From an uncultured Clostridia bacterium (GTDB taxonomy: Bacteria; Bacillota; Clostridia; Christensenellales; Aristaeellaceae), in NCBI GenBank assembly GCA_944363005.1, contig CALVTV010000038.1:1-9826 (forward strand): a DNA stretch of 9,826 nt, written 5' to 3'. The notes below the pieces were generated by a model, which was not told the origin of the DNA, did no database searches, and saw only the letters and a list, made by a program, of their open reading frames with translations. The position numbers and the translations under genes were made by a program. Below are positions 1 through 7,629 of this stretch, one piece after another; positions within the stretch are counted from its first letter, which is position 1; each line of letters opens with the position of its first letter.

Positions 1-56
1 ACCATAGCGCTCACGGCCAGCACCGCCGCCAAAGCAATCACCAAAATCTTTTTCAT
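1..56 (-). CDS. Exported protein, N-terminal signal sequence only (partial)
   Basis: Only the first 18-19 codons are in the window; the gene runs off the left edge. They encode MKKILVIALAAVLAVSAMV, with two lysines followed by a hydrophobic Ala/Val/Leu run. This is a typical Gram-positive Sec signal peptide or the start of a lipoprotein signal; no lipobox cysteine is visible before the edge. An AGGAGGA ribosome binding site lies on the minus strand at 64-70. Two in-frame ATGs are available, at 62 and 56. The one at 56 is chosen because it sits about 8 bases from the Shine-Dalgarno, whereas the ATG at 62 is only about 2 bases away. Many secreted binding proteins of Clostridia begin this way, but the mature protein is not visible, so no function is assigned. 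Confidence 0.75.
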   Translation of the reverse strand, partial: MKKILVIALAAVLAVSAM

Positions 57-148
57 GTTCATGTCCTCCTGTTGTTTTTTGTTTGGGCCTCGTCGCCCGA
101 CACCATATAGACGCAACCAGGAGTCCATCGGTTCCCACTTTTTAAAAA

Positions 149-733
149 TTAATTTTCCGGATCTTGCTTCGTGTCATTCTCCCCGCCATTCTCCTCCGCG
201 GGCGTTTGTTCCAGCACCGTCACCCCTTGGCTTGCCAGCCAGTCAAGCAGTGCGCCCAGATGCTTTTCCTGCACAAAGCTTCCGCCTTTGCTCAGCATCA
301 CCAACATGGCATTCTGCGCTTCACTGCGCTTGCGCTCAGCTTTGAGAATCTTGACAGCCTTCTTGCGCGAAAAGTTGATCATGAATGCATTCATTCCACG
401 CAGTTTCTGAAAAAGCAATCCGCCCTGCAGCGTAAACAACGGTAGTTCCTTGGCTAATTTATTCTTTTTACGCAGAACATCAATCTGGCCACCCGTTTCC
501 CCCATGCCAACCGCCGCAATGGCGGCAATCGCATAACGGGCTGCCGCTTCGCGATACCCCGCAATCACACTGGCGCGAATCCAGCCCATATAAAGGATGC
601 AAGCGCCCTGCGGCAAAACAGTTTCGGCCTCCTTGGCGCTGTAAACAGGCAGGCCTGTGCGAACTCCAACCATCTGCGCATATTGCGCCGTATGCCCCGT
701 GTTGGACGTATAGACAATCGCATCGATCTTCAT
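149..733 (-). CDS. Flavodoxin-fold (flavodoxin domain) protein
   Basis: A 194-residue protein that probably binds FMN and acts in cytosolic electron transfer; its partner is unknown. The N-terminus begins with a beta strand (MKIDAIVYTS) running directly into TSNTGHTAQYA at residues 9-19. This matches the T/S-x-T-G-x-T phosphate-binding loop of flavodoxins. The middle (about residues 97-125: LPLFTLQGGLLFQKLRG, then a basic stretch) resembles the late region of the flavodoxin-domain/HemG-like group more than classical electron-transfer flavodoxins. The C-terminal roughly 16 residues are polar and probably disordered. AAGGAG about 8 bases upstream of the ATG supports the start. It is divergent from the GH31 gene across a 138-base gap in which I see no convincing promoter for this strand. 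The fold call is fairly secure; the specific role is not. Confidence 0.78.
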   Translation of the reverse strand: MKIDAIVYTSNTGHTAQYAQMVGVRTGLPVYSAKEAETVLPQGACILYMGWIRASVIAGYREAAARYAIAAIAAVGMGETGGQIDVLRKKNKLAKELPLFTLQGGLLFQKLRGMNAFMINFSRKKAVKILKAERKRSEAQNAMLVMLSKGGSFVQEKHLGALLDWLASQGVTVLEQTPAEENGGENDTKQDPEN

Positions 734-808
734 CCTATCGCTCCTTCATCTGTCGGTCCTTGCGTAATAGAATTCTCTCTCGTCGCGCATTTTCCTGCCG
801 AAAAACGA

Positions 809-838
809 TTTACAGGCAACGCCCGGATGTGTTACACT
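809..838 (+). promoter_or_regulatory. Predicted sigma-A promoter (extended -10) for the GH31 gene
   Basis: A TTTACA box at 809-814 (5 of 6 to TTGACA) is followed, after an 18-base spacer, by TACACT at 833-838 (4 of 6 to TATAAT). The -10 is preceded by TG at 830-831, giving the extended form TGnTACACT. Transcription would start near 845, about 27 bases before the ATG at 872. Prediction is by eye only. Confidence 0.5.
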
Positions 839-871
839 TTGATTGAAATTGAAGAAAGGCAGGTCTTCGCT

Positions 872-2959
872 ATGATTCGCCGATACGACTACGGTTCCCC
901 GATCGAAACCGGTGCAATCCCTTGCCCGCCCCCCGCACAGAAAGACACGATGCCTTATTTTTCGCTGCATCGCGCGGGCGCTTCGCTCTCCTTTTCCCTG
1001 CCGCTGAGCAAAGATACGTTCATCTTCGGGCTTGGCGAAACGGTGCGCGGGATCAACAAACGAGGGCACCTCTACCGCAGCTGGAACTCCGATGACGGCG
1101 CACATTCCGAAGACAAGCATGCCCTCTATGCCTCGCACAACTTCCTGATCTTCTGGGATTGTGCCCAATTGCTGGGCGTGTTCTTTGATGATCCCGGCTT
1201 CGTCGAATTCGATCTTGGATATTCGCACGCCAACGAGGCTGTCATCACTTCCAAGAACGGCGATCTTCGCGTCTATCTGATTGAAGAAGAAAGCCTGCTT
1301 GCCGTCACGCGCGCTTTCCGAAAACTCATTGGCCGGAGTTATCTGCCGCCCAAATGGGCTTTCGGCTATCTGCAATCGCGCTGGGGCTATGCCTCTGAGC
1401 AAGATGTTCTGAATGTGGTTCGCGAGCACCGGTCGCGCGATATTCCGCTCGACGGTGTATGCATGGACATTGACTACATGGACGGTTACCGCGATTTTAC
1501 CGTGGACACTTCGCGCTTCCCCGACCTTGCCGCGCTTGCCGCAACGCTTCACGACGAACACATTCAGCTCATTCCCATTATCGACGCGGGAATCAAGCAG
1601 GAGGAAGGCTATCGAATCTGTGACGAGGGGTTGGCAAACAACTATTTCTGCACACAGGAAAATGGGCAACCCTTTGTAGGCGCGGTTTGGCCCGGGCGAA
1701 GCTATTTCCCCGATTTTCTGAAAGAGGATGTTCGTGCCTGGTTCGGCGCTCAGTATGCATCTTTCCTTGATGCAGGCATTGAGGGCTTCTGGAATGACAT
1801 GAACGAACCGGCGCTGTTTTATTCGCCATCCGGTCTGGCCGCGGCCATTGATGAAGCTGAGGCCTTGCGCGGCAAAAACGTCGGCATCGAGGATTTCTTC
1901 CGAATCCGTCGCGTATTTGACCAATTGGCAGGCAATCCAAACGACTATGCCTGCATGTATCAATGCGTCGGCGGGCACCGCATCCGGCACGACCGCGTAC
2001 ACAATTTATACGGCATGAACATGACGCGCGCGGCGTCCGAAGGCATGCAACGTCACGCCCCTTCGCGCCGTCACTTGCTCTTTACCCGCTCTTCCTACAT
2101 CGGCGCGCACCGATACGGCGGCGTATGGCAGGGCGACAACGCCTCCTGGTGGAGCCATCTGTTGCTCAATCTCAAGATGATGCCCTCTTTGAATATGTGC
2201 GGCTTCCTATATACCGGTGCGGATATCGGCGGATTTAACTGCGATACAACCGAGGACCTGCTGCTGCGCTGGCTCCAACTGGGTATTTTCACGCCGCTCA
2301 TGCGCAACCACGCCTCTTACGACGCGCGCAACCAGGAGATTTACCGGTTTGATTCCTGGCAGGCCATGCGCAATGTTGTGACCCTGCGCTATGCGCTCCT
2401 GCCTTTCCTGTACAGCGAATTCATGAAGTGTGCGCTGACTGATGCGTGCATGTTCCGCCCTTTGGCGTTTGACTATCCGCAGGACCCGACAGCCTGCCGC
2501 ATTGAGGATCAGGTGCTGCTCGGTGAGGCATGCATGATCGCCCCGGTATACGAGCAAAACGCGCGTGGCCGTCATGTGTATTTGCCGGAGGATATGCTGA
2601 TGCTGCGCATGCGCAGTGCCGGGGATTACGACCGAGTCCCCATGGCAAAAGGCCACCACTGGATCGAACTGGAACTTGACGAGTGTCCGCTGTTCATTCG
2701 CCGCGGCCACGTCATTCCCTGGGCGCATGCAGCACAGTGGGTGGACGCTGTCGATAGCAGGAACCTCGCGCTTCAAGGCTGGCTTGATGATCAGGCCATC
2801 TATGCGCTTTACGATGATGACGGCTATGCCCCTGACGTTGAATTGTCCAAGGGGCTGACGCTGATTCACGTGCACCGCACCAAGGATGGAGTATGTGCCA
2901 CGGGTGACGGGCTTACGCTTAACACGAAGTTGATCGTCTGTGATGAAGCGGCGCCGTGA
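872..2959 (+). CDS. GH31 alpha-glucosidase, cytosolic, isomaltase-like
   Basis: A 695-residue glycoside hydrolase family 31 enzyme. It should release glucose from the non-reducing end of alpha-linked oligosaccharides with retention of configuration. There is no signal peptide, so it acts in the cytosol. A beta-sandwich N-terminal region with GLGE (53-56) and GINKRG leads into the catalytic barrel from about 150. The nucleophile is D309 in FWNDMNEP and the acid/base is D422 in WQGDN. TGADIGGF (448-455) and MRNH (477-480) are further family signatures. From memory, the protein aligns along nearly its whole length with Ruminococcus obeum Ro-alphaG1 with a constant +2 offset (D307/D420 there). 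W171 in QSRWGY would correspond to W169 of that enzyme, linked to preference for isomaltose over maltose. The frame is open upstream to 683, but the ATG at 872 is preferred: it has GAAAGGCAGG upstream, follows the promoter, and matches the family N-terminus (MIRxYxYG). Confidence 0.93.
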   Translation: MIRRYDYGSPIETGAIPCPPPAQKDTMPYFSLHRAGASLSFSLPLSKDTFIFGLGETVRGINKRGHLYRSWNSDDGAHSEDKHALYASHNFLIFWDCAQLLGVFFDDPGFVEFDLGYSHANEAVITSKNGDLRVYLIEEESLLAVTRAFRKLIGRSYLPPKWAFGYLQSRWGYASEQDVLNVVREHRSRDIPLDGVCMDIDYMDGYRDFTVDTSRFPDLAALAATLHDEHIQLIPIIDAGIKQEEGYRICDEGLANNYFCTQENGQPFVGAVWPGRSYFPDFLKEDVRAWFGAQYASFLDAGIEGFWNDMNEPALFYSPSGLAAAIDEAEALRGKNVGIEDFFRIRRVFDQLAGNPNDYACMYQCVGGHRIRHDRVHNLYGMNMTRAASEGMQRHAPSRRHLLFTRSSYIGAHRYGGVWQGDNASWWSHLLLNLKMMPSLNMCGFLYTGADIGGFNCDTTEDLLLRWLQLGIFTPLMRNHASYDARNQEIYRFDSWQAMRNVVTLRYALLPFLYSEFMKCALTDACMFRPLAFDYPQDPTACRIEDQVLLGEACMIAPVYEQNARGRHVYLPEDMLMLRMRSAGDYDRVPMAKGHHWIELELDECPLFIRRGHVIPWAHAAQWVDAVDSRNLALQGWLDDQAIYALYDDDGYAPDVELSKGLTLIHVHRTKDGVCATGDGLTLNTKLIVCDEAAP

Positions 2960-2961
2960 CC

Positions 2962-2990
2962 TTGCATGTTTTTTGAAAATACGATACAAT
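2962..2990 (+). promoter_or_regulatory. Predicted sigma-A promoter for the two-gene flavoprotein operon
   Basis: TACAAT at 2985-2990 (5 of 6 to TATAAT) is preceded by a 17-base spacer and TTGCAT at 2962-2967 (TTG matches; weak second half). It begins 3 bases after the GH31 stop codon and lies about 33 bases upstream of the TTG start at 3023. The oxidoreductase pair can therefore be transcribed independently of GH31. No terminator is visible between the two units, so readthrough is also likely. Confidence 0.5.
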
Positions 2991-3022
2991 AGAGCGCAAA
3001 TCCCATCGAAAGGAGCGGTTTT

Positions 3023-4267
3023 TTGCAAACGGATTGCATCATTTTAGGCGGAGGCGCTGCCGGACTGACTGCCGCCGCAGCGTTAGCAGAGCGCGGCCTT
3101 CAGGTCACGGTCGTCGAAAAGCTCGACCGAGTCGGCAAAAAACTGCTTGCAACCGGAAACGGCCGTTGTAATCTCTCCAATCGAAACATGGATGCGGCGC
3201 AATATGGTTGCAGCGCGGCGTTCGTTGAGCGCGTTTATGCCAATGCGCCGCCGGCCGAGGTTCTCTCTTTTTTGGAAAACCTCGGCCTGATGACCCTGGA
3301 AGAAGAGGGGCGTCTCTATCCGCGATCCATGCAGGCTTCCGCTGTGCTCGATGTGCTGCGCATGGCCTGTTCTCGCGGACAGGTGACGCTGCTCACCGGA
3401 GAGGAAGTCACCGATCTGCGGCCTTCCCGGCGCGGCGGATGGAGCGTTGCCCTGAGTCGCGGTCAGGGCCTCTTCGCCCCCGTGGTGCTCTGCGCATTGG
3501 GGGGAAGTGCCGCCCCCTCTCTGGGGACGGACGGTTCTGGCGTCCGGCTGATGTCCGCGCTTCGGCATACCGCGACGCCGTGCGTGCCCGCGCTCGTGCA
3601 GCTCCAAAGCCGTCACCCCGCGCTTCGCTCCCTCAAGGGAATTCGGGTTCAGGCCATGCTGACGCTCCATGTGGACAGCGCACCCGTCGCAACGGAGTGC
3701 GGGGAGCTGCTGTTTACGGATTACGGCCTGTCGGGAGTATGCGTTTTTCAGCTTTCCCGTGCCGCATCTCGGGCACTTGCGCAAAAACGCAGCGTCGCTG
3801 TGCATGTCCATTTACTGCCAGAAGTGCCATCTCTGCGCAGTTGGCTCGATGCGCGCATCGCGCGTCACCCGGATGAGCCTTGCGCGCAGCTGATGACCGG
3901 CGTACTTCACCGCTTGCTCGCGCATGCCGTGCTCGAGGATGCCGGTATTGCTCCGGAACAGACGTGCGGCACGCTCAGCGACGCCGTGCGCTGTGCCCTT
4001 TGCAACACGCTGTCCTCCTGGAGCTTTCCCGTCACCGGCACGCAGGGCTTTGCCCAGGCTCAAGTTACCGCGGGAGGCATTGTGACGGACGAAATCGATC
4101 CGGAAACCATGGCCTCCCGCCTGTATGACGGGTTGTACCTCGCTGGCGAGGTGATCGATGTGGACGGCCCCTGCGGCGGCTATAATCTTCACTTTGCCTT
4201 TGCCAGCGCGCTGGTTGCCGCGCGCGCCATGGCCGCACAAATCACCGGCCAGAAAGGACAATCATGA
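3023..4267 (+). CDS. HI0933/BaiN-family FAD-dependent oxidoreductase (COG2081)
   Basis: A 414-residue flavoprotein of normal family length. The N-terminus carries the FAD-binding Rossmann glycine motif GGGAAG (9-14), followed by a VEK strand end near residues 35-37. Next comes the HI0933 signature GKKLLATGNGRCNLSN (about 43-58). The C-terminus carries the second hallmark, TAGGIVTDEI followed by GLYLAGEVIDVDGPCGGYNLHFAFASA, where FAD closes over the active site. The start is TTG at 3023, placed about 7 bases after AAAGGAG (3009-3015); no ATG or GTG fits better. Its stop overlaps the next gene's start as ATGA (4264-4267), so the two are translationally coupled. Members are often annotated as aminoacetone oxidase or BaiN, a flavoprotein proposed to act in bile acid 7-dehydroxylation. 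Family membership does not establish either activity here, and no bile acid (bai) genes are visible. Confidence 0.9.
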   Translation: MQTDCIILGGGAAGLTAAAALAERGLQVTVVEKLDRVGKKLLATGNGRCNLSNRNMDAAQYGCSAAFVERVYANAPPAEVLSFLENLGLMTLEEEGRLYPRSMQASAVLDVLRMACSRGQVTLLTGEEVTDLRPSRRGGWSVALSRGQGLFAPVVLCALGGSAAPSLGTDGSGVRLMSALRHTATPCVPALVQLQSRHPALRSLKGIRVQAMLTLHVDSAPVATECGELLFTDYGLSGVCVFQLSRAASRALAQKRSVAVHVHLLPEVPSLRSWLDARIARHPDEPCAQLMTGVLHRLLAHAVLEDAGIAPEQTCGTLSDAVRCALCNTLSSWSFPVTGTQGFAQAQVTAGGIVTDEIDPETMASRLYDGLYLAGEVIDVDGPCGGYNLHFAFASALVAARAMAAQITGQKGQS

Positions 4268-5874
4268 TACGCCTGCACAACATCAAAATTCCGCTTGACT
4301 ACACAGAAAAGACGCTCACCCGCGCTGCAAGCCACAAGCTCGGCATACCCGATTCGCAGATCGCCGCATGTCGTTTGAGCAAAAAAAGCGTGGATGCCCG
4401 TAAGAAGAGCGAGGTCTGCTTCGTCGCCGCCCTGGACGTCACGCTGGTTCAGCCGCGCGAGGAGCGCAGGTTGGCCGCCAAGCTTGCCCCCAATGAGGGC
4501 GCCATTTTGGAACCCTACGCGCCGCCCGCCGTTCAAAAGCTGGCCGCGCCCCCAGCTCTGCGCCCAATCGTCGTGGGTTTCGGCCCTGCCGGGCTGTTTG
4601 CCGCGCTGACACTGGCAGAAGCCGGAGCCTGTCCCATCGTGCTCGAGCGCGGACAGGATGTGGATACGCGAACGCGCGACGTTGAGGCCTACTGGAAGCA
4701 GGGGGCGCGCGCCTTTTGCGCCACTTCCAACGTCCAGTTTGGCGAAGGCGGAGCGGGTACCTTCTCCGACGGCAAGCTCAACACCGGCACCAAGGACCCG
4801 CGCAGTGAGCATATTCTGCGCACGTTTGTGCGCTTTGGCGCACCAGAGGATATCCTCATTCTCGCCAAACCCCACATCGGCACGGATAAACTCGCAGGGG
4901 TAGTTCGCTCCATGCGTCAGCACATCCTGTCTCTCGGCGGAGAGGTGCATTTCGGCGCGCGGATGACCCGAATTCTTCGCAAAGACGGCGCCGTCCAGGC
5001 GGTGCGCTACGAAGACGCGCAGGGAGAGCATGAATTGCCCGCCCGTCAAATCATTTTAGCCATCGGCCACAGCGCGCGCGATACCGTAACGATGCTCCAT
5101 GAGGACGGATTTACGCTGCTCCCGAAACCCTTTTCCATCGGCGCGCGCATTGAGCATCCGCAGGAGCTCATCAACCGCGCGCAATACGGAGCGTTTGCCA
5201 GCCATCCCCGCCTCGGCGCGGCGGACTACAAGCTTGCGCTTCACCTGCCCTCCGGCCGCAGTGTGTACACATTCTGTATGTGCCCCGGCGGAACCGTCGT
5301 CGCGGCAGCCAGCGAGCCGGAAAGCGTGGTCACCAACGGCATGAGCTGTTACGCGCGCGATGGTGTCAACGCCAACAGCGCGCTGCTTGTCGGCGTCGAC
5401 CCCGCCGATTTTGGAAGCAGCCATCCGCTCGCCGGCATGTACTTGCAGCGCGAAATCGAGCAACGCGGCTATGTGCTCGGCGGCAAAACGGGCAAGGCGC
5501 CCTGCCAGCTCGTCGGCGACTTGCTCGCCGGCCGCCCCAGCAAAACGCTTGGCCGCGTCGTGCCCAGCTATCTGCCCGGTGTGGTTCTGGGTGACTTGCG
5601 AGAGCTGCTGCCTGATTTTATTATCGGTGCCATGCGTGAAGCCCTCCCGCTGCTCGGGCGAAAGCTGCATGGATTTGATGATCCTGAGGCAATTCTCACC
5701 GGCCCGGAAACGCGTTCTTCCTCCCCCGTGCGGATTCCGCGAAATGAAGCCCTGATGAGCGTGCAGGCCGAAGGCTTATATCCCTGCGGCGAAGGCGCGG
5801 GTTATGCTGGCGGCATCACGTCTGCCGCTGTGGATGGCGTACGCTGCGCGGAGGCCGTGCTCGCTTCGCTCTGA
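4264..5874 (+). CDS. FAD-dependent dehydrogenase of the COG2509 family
   Basis: A 536-residue protein matching the COG2509 'uncharacterised FAD-dependent dehydrogenase' family over its full length. A roughly 95-residue N-terminal domain (MIRLHNIKIPLDY...) precedes the FAD-binding Rossmann motif VVGFGPAG (103-110). Further signatures are SNVQFGEGGAGTFSDGKLNTG (155-175), FCMCPGG with C338 and C340 (337-343), ETRSSSPVRIPR (482-493), and the C-terminal flavin-closing segment CGEGAGYAGGITSAAVDG (508-525). The ATG overlaps the upstream stop (ATGA), with AAAGGAC about 6 bases before it, indicating coupled expression with the HI0933-type oxidoreductase. The substrate is unknown for the family. It has no signal peptide or membrane segment, so it is cytosolic. 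The last 73 bases overlap the convergent SPOR-domain gene, and no intrinsic terminator is visible after the stop. Confidence 0.9.
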   Translation: MIRLHNIKIPLDYTEKTLTRAASHKLGIPDSQIAACRLSKKSVDARKKSEVCFVAALDVTLVQPREERRLAAKLAPNEGAILEPYAPPAVQKLAAPPALRPIVVGFGPAGLFAALTLAEAGACPIVLERGQDVDTRTRDVEAYWKQGARAFCATSNVQFGEGGAGTFSDGKLNTGTKDPRSEHILRTFVRFGAPEDILILAKPHIGTDKLAGVVRSMRQHILSLGGEVHFGARMTRILRKDGAVQAVRYEDAQGEHELPARQIILAIGHSARDTVTMLHEDGFTLLPKPFSIGARIEHPQELINRAQYGAFASHPRLGAADYKLALHLPSGRSVYTFCMCPGGTVVAAASEPESVVTNGMSCYARDGVNANSALLVGVDPADFGSSHPLAGMYLQREIEQRGYVLGGKTGKAPCQLVGDLLAGRPSKTLGRVVPSYLPGVVLGDLRELLPDFIIGAMREALPLLGRKLHGFDDPEAILTGPETRSSSPVRIPRNEALMSVQAEGLYPCGEGAGYAGGITSAAVDGVRCAEAVLASL

Positions 5875-6635
5875 ATTCCCTCATCCAGCAGCGCTTTGCG
5901 CAGTTCAAAACACAACACACACATCGTCGCCCTTGCATAGTTGCGCGCAATGCTTTCGCCCTGATTCTGCACTACGCCTTCAAGCAGATCGCACCAGTTG
6001 AGCAAGCTCTGTGCCAACTGCGTGTAAAGCAGGTGATTCGGATGTTCGGCCTTTGCAGTCTGCGCCTGCTCACGCGTCTTTTGCAGGAGTTCGGGCAGGC
6101 TCTCGTCGCCCAAGACATCCAACAGCGCGTCTGGCAGACAAATCAGCGTTTGAACGTCGCCGATCTGTCCGCTGTCTGCCTCTACACGAAGAACCACTTC
6201 TCCAAGCGTACCTTCGATGACAAACGCCTCCCGCCCCTGGGCCGCCGCTTGCGACAGCAGTTCCGCCTCAAATGCGGCATCGCAGAGAATCCGCATCTGC
6301 TCCCTTTGCCAGATGATGCACGGCACACCCGCCGCCCAAAGTTGCTGCAATTCATTTTGCGCGAGTTCTCCGTTGTTAAACGCGCCCAATTGCAGCATAT
6401 AAACCTTGCGCTCCGGTAAAATCACTTCGGTTTGCGCCGTCTCCCGCTGGGCAAAGGCCGTCACAGTCTGCACGCCACGACGGAATACGCCCACAACGCG
6501 AGCGCGAAGTTCGGGCGACATGGCTGCCACCCCCAGCAGAATTACCACGACGGCCACGCAAAACCGGCGCATCCACCTTCTGCGGCGTGCCTCGCGTTGC
6601 CGCCTGCTGCGTCTGCTTCCCCGCTTTGTCCGCAT
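5802..6635 (-). CDS. Membrane-anchored SPOR-domain protein
   Basis: A 277-residue protein probably tethered to the membrane with its SPOR domain outside, where such domains bind peptidoglycan. The N-terminal 24 residues are extremely basic (MRTKRGSRRSRRQREARRRR...), then one hydrophobic helix at about 26-40 (CVAVVVILLGVAAM). This implies a type II, N-in topology. A linker leads to the SPOR-like region at about 77-125 (KVYMLQLGAFNN, then GVPCIIW and MRILC), with the usual beta-alpha-beta repeat pattern. Residues about 170-250 look helical and have no assignment. GGAGG about 7 bases before the ATG supports the start. The last 23 residues form a Ser/Thr/Ala-rich tail encoded entirely within the antisense overlap with the COG2509 gene. 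The SPOR call rests on pattern recognition, and the exact role (division, sporulation or wall maintenance) cannot be told. Confidence 0.75.
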   Translation of the reverse strand: MRTKRGSRRSRRQREARRRRWMRRFCVAVVVILLGVAAMSPELRARVVGVFRRGVQTVTAFAQRETAQTEVILPERKVYMLQLGAFNNGELAQNELQQLWAAGVPCIIWQREQMRILCDAAFEAELLSQAAAQGREAFVIEGTLGEVVLRVEADSGQIGDVQTLICLPDALLDVLGDESLPELLQKTREQAQTAKAEHPNHLLYTQLAQSLLNWCDLLEGVVQNQGESIARNYARATMCVLCFELRKALLDEGIQSEASTASAQRTPSTAADVMPPA

Positions 6636-6724
6636 GCCATCCCCTCCGTTTCGCCCTCGAGCCTATGCCTTTTGCCCGGGAATTATCCCTCGGGGCTTTT
6701 GAATCTATCATGAGGTGATCACAC

Positions 6725-7468
6725 ATGAAATATACATTGGACACCATTCCCGTGCTGGATGCATACAAGGCAGACTGCGAATGCCCTCTGTGCCAATTGC
6801 GCATCGCCTGTGAGGATCAATATGTGGACAGCATGATGAGTTCGGCGTACATGGAGCCGGATTGGCGGGTCAAGACAAACGAAACCGGCTTTTGTACGCG
6901 CCACTTCGAGTTGATGTTTGAACGCCGCAACCGGCTGGGGCTGGCACTGATGACGCATACGCACATGCAGGAAGTCATCCGCTCTCTCAACGAGATACTG
7001 CAATCCGGCGCGCCGCAGGGATTTTTTTCCTTTCGGAGTGAGAAATCAAGTCTCCCGCAGAAAATCCGCGCGCGCGTGGATGGCTGTGTGATCTGTGATC
7101 AGGTTGAAAACGCAATCCATCGTTACGCCTATACCGTCGCCCAGCTCTACTTCACAAACGCTGAATTCAAAGCGATGTTCGAGCAATCAAAAGGCGTTTG
7201 CCTTCCGCACCTGGCTTTGTTGCTGGAGATAGCGGAAAAAACGCTCTCTTCAGCACAATACAGGGCTTTTCAATCTGCTCTTGCGGCGCTTGAACTCGCC
7301 AATCTCAAGCGCATCGAGGGAGAGCTGGAGGGATTTACCCTCAAGTTCGACTATCGCAACGCCGACAAGCCCTGGGGAAACAGCCGGGACGCTGTGGAAC
7401 GCGCGATCAACAAACTGATGGGCGCCTGTGTCGGTGAAGCAGCCCAAATGCCTGCGCACAACGACTAA
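6725..7468 (+). CDS. DUF6062 family protein with duplicated CxxC/CxxH motifs
   Basis: A 247-residue protein recognised as DUF6062, a family of unknown function common in Clostridia; the opening MKYTLDTIPVLDAYK and MEPDWRVK fit it. It contains two similar modules. The first has CPLC (C20, C23) and GFCTRH (C57, H60). The second has CVIC (C121, C124) and GVCLPH (C159, H162). Each module offers three cysteines and one histidine, a composition suited to a zinc or redox site; C18 is an additional cysteine. There is no signal peptide or membrane segment. A GAGGTGAT ribosome binding site (6712-6719) lies 5 bases before the ATG. The gene is divergent from the SPOR gene across 89 bases; I could not find convincing promoters there. 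It is probably monocistronic, ending at the terminator at 7630-7662. Confidence 0.82.
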   Translation: MKYTLDTIPVLDAYKADCECPLCQLRIACEDQYVDSMMSSAYMEPDWRVKTNETGFCTRHFELMFERRNRLGLALMTHTHMQEVIRSLNEILQSGAPQGFFSFRSEKSSLPQKIRARVDGCVICDQVENAIHRYAYTVAQLYFTNAEFKAMFEQSKGVCLPHLALLLEIAEKTLSSAQYRAFQSALAALELANLKRIEGELEGFTLKFDYRNADKPWGNSRDAVERAINKLMGACVGEAAQMPAHND

Positions 7469-7629
7469 TGCGATGCGCCGTTTGATTTGAGCTATTGGAA
7501 AGTTTTTCGCTACGGCTCAAGCCCGTTTGAAGGATGCTGAACTTCCTAGTTCGTGCTTGCCGCCCGTCGTATCCGCAAACAGTATGAACCGGGCGCCTTC
7601 TCTCACATGACTTCAACATCCGGCAATTG

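Noticed and set aside
57..148. Possible promoter or riboswitch between the flavodoxin-like gene and the exported-protein gene
   Set aside because: I found no -35/-10 pair with sensible spacing, no terminator hairpin with a T tract, and no known riboswitch motif; only the ribosome binding site is clear.
683..871. Upstream extension of the GH31 frame to an earlier start at 683
   Set aside because: The added residues overlap the flavodoxin gene's 5' end and the predicted promoter, and do not resemble the family. The ATG at 872 gives an N-terminus matching related enzymes.
746..2002. 418-codon open frame on the minus strand
   Set aside because: It lies almost wholly antisense to the catalytic part of the GH31 gene, whose protein matches its family throughout. 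The antisense protein has no recognisable motif and its frame follows from codon bias at high GC.
4189..5049. 286-codon minus-strand frame across the junction of the two flavoprotein genes
   Set aside because: It is antisense to two well-supported genes, has no recognisable domain, and no ribosome binding site was identified for it.
6683..6711. TATCAT box as a promoter for the DUF6062 gene
   Set aside because: Its transcript would begin within or after the ribosome binding site, and the paired -35 (TTATCC) is poor.
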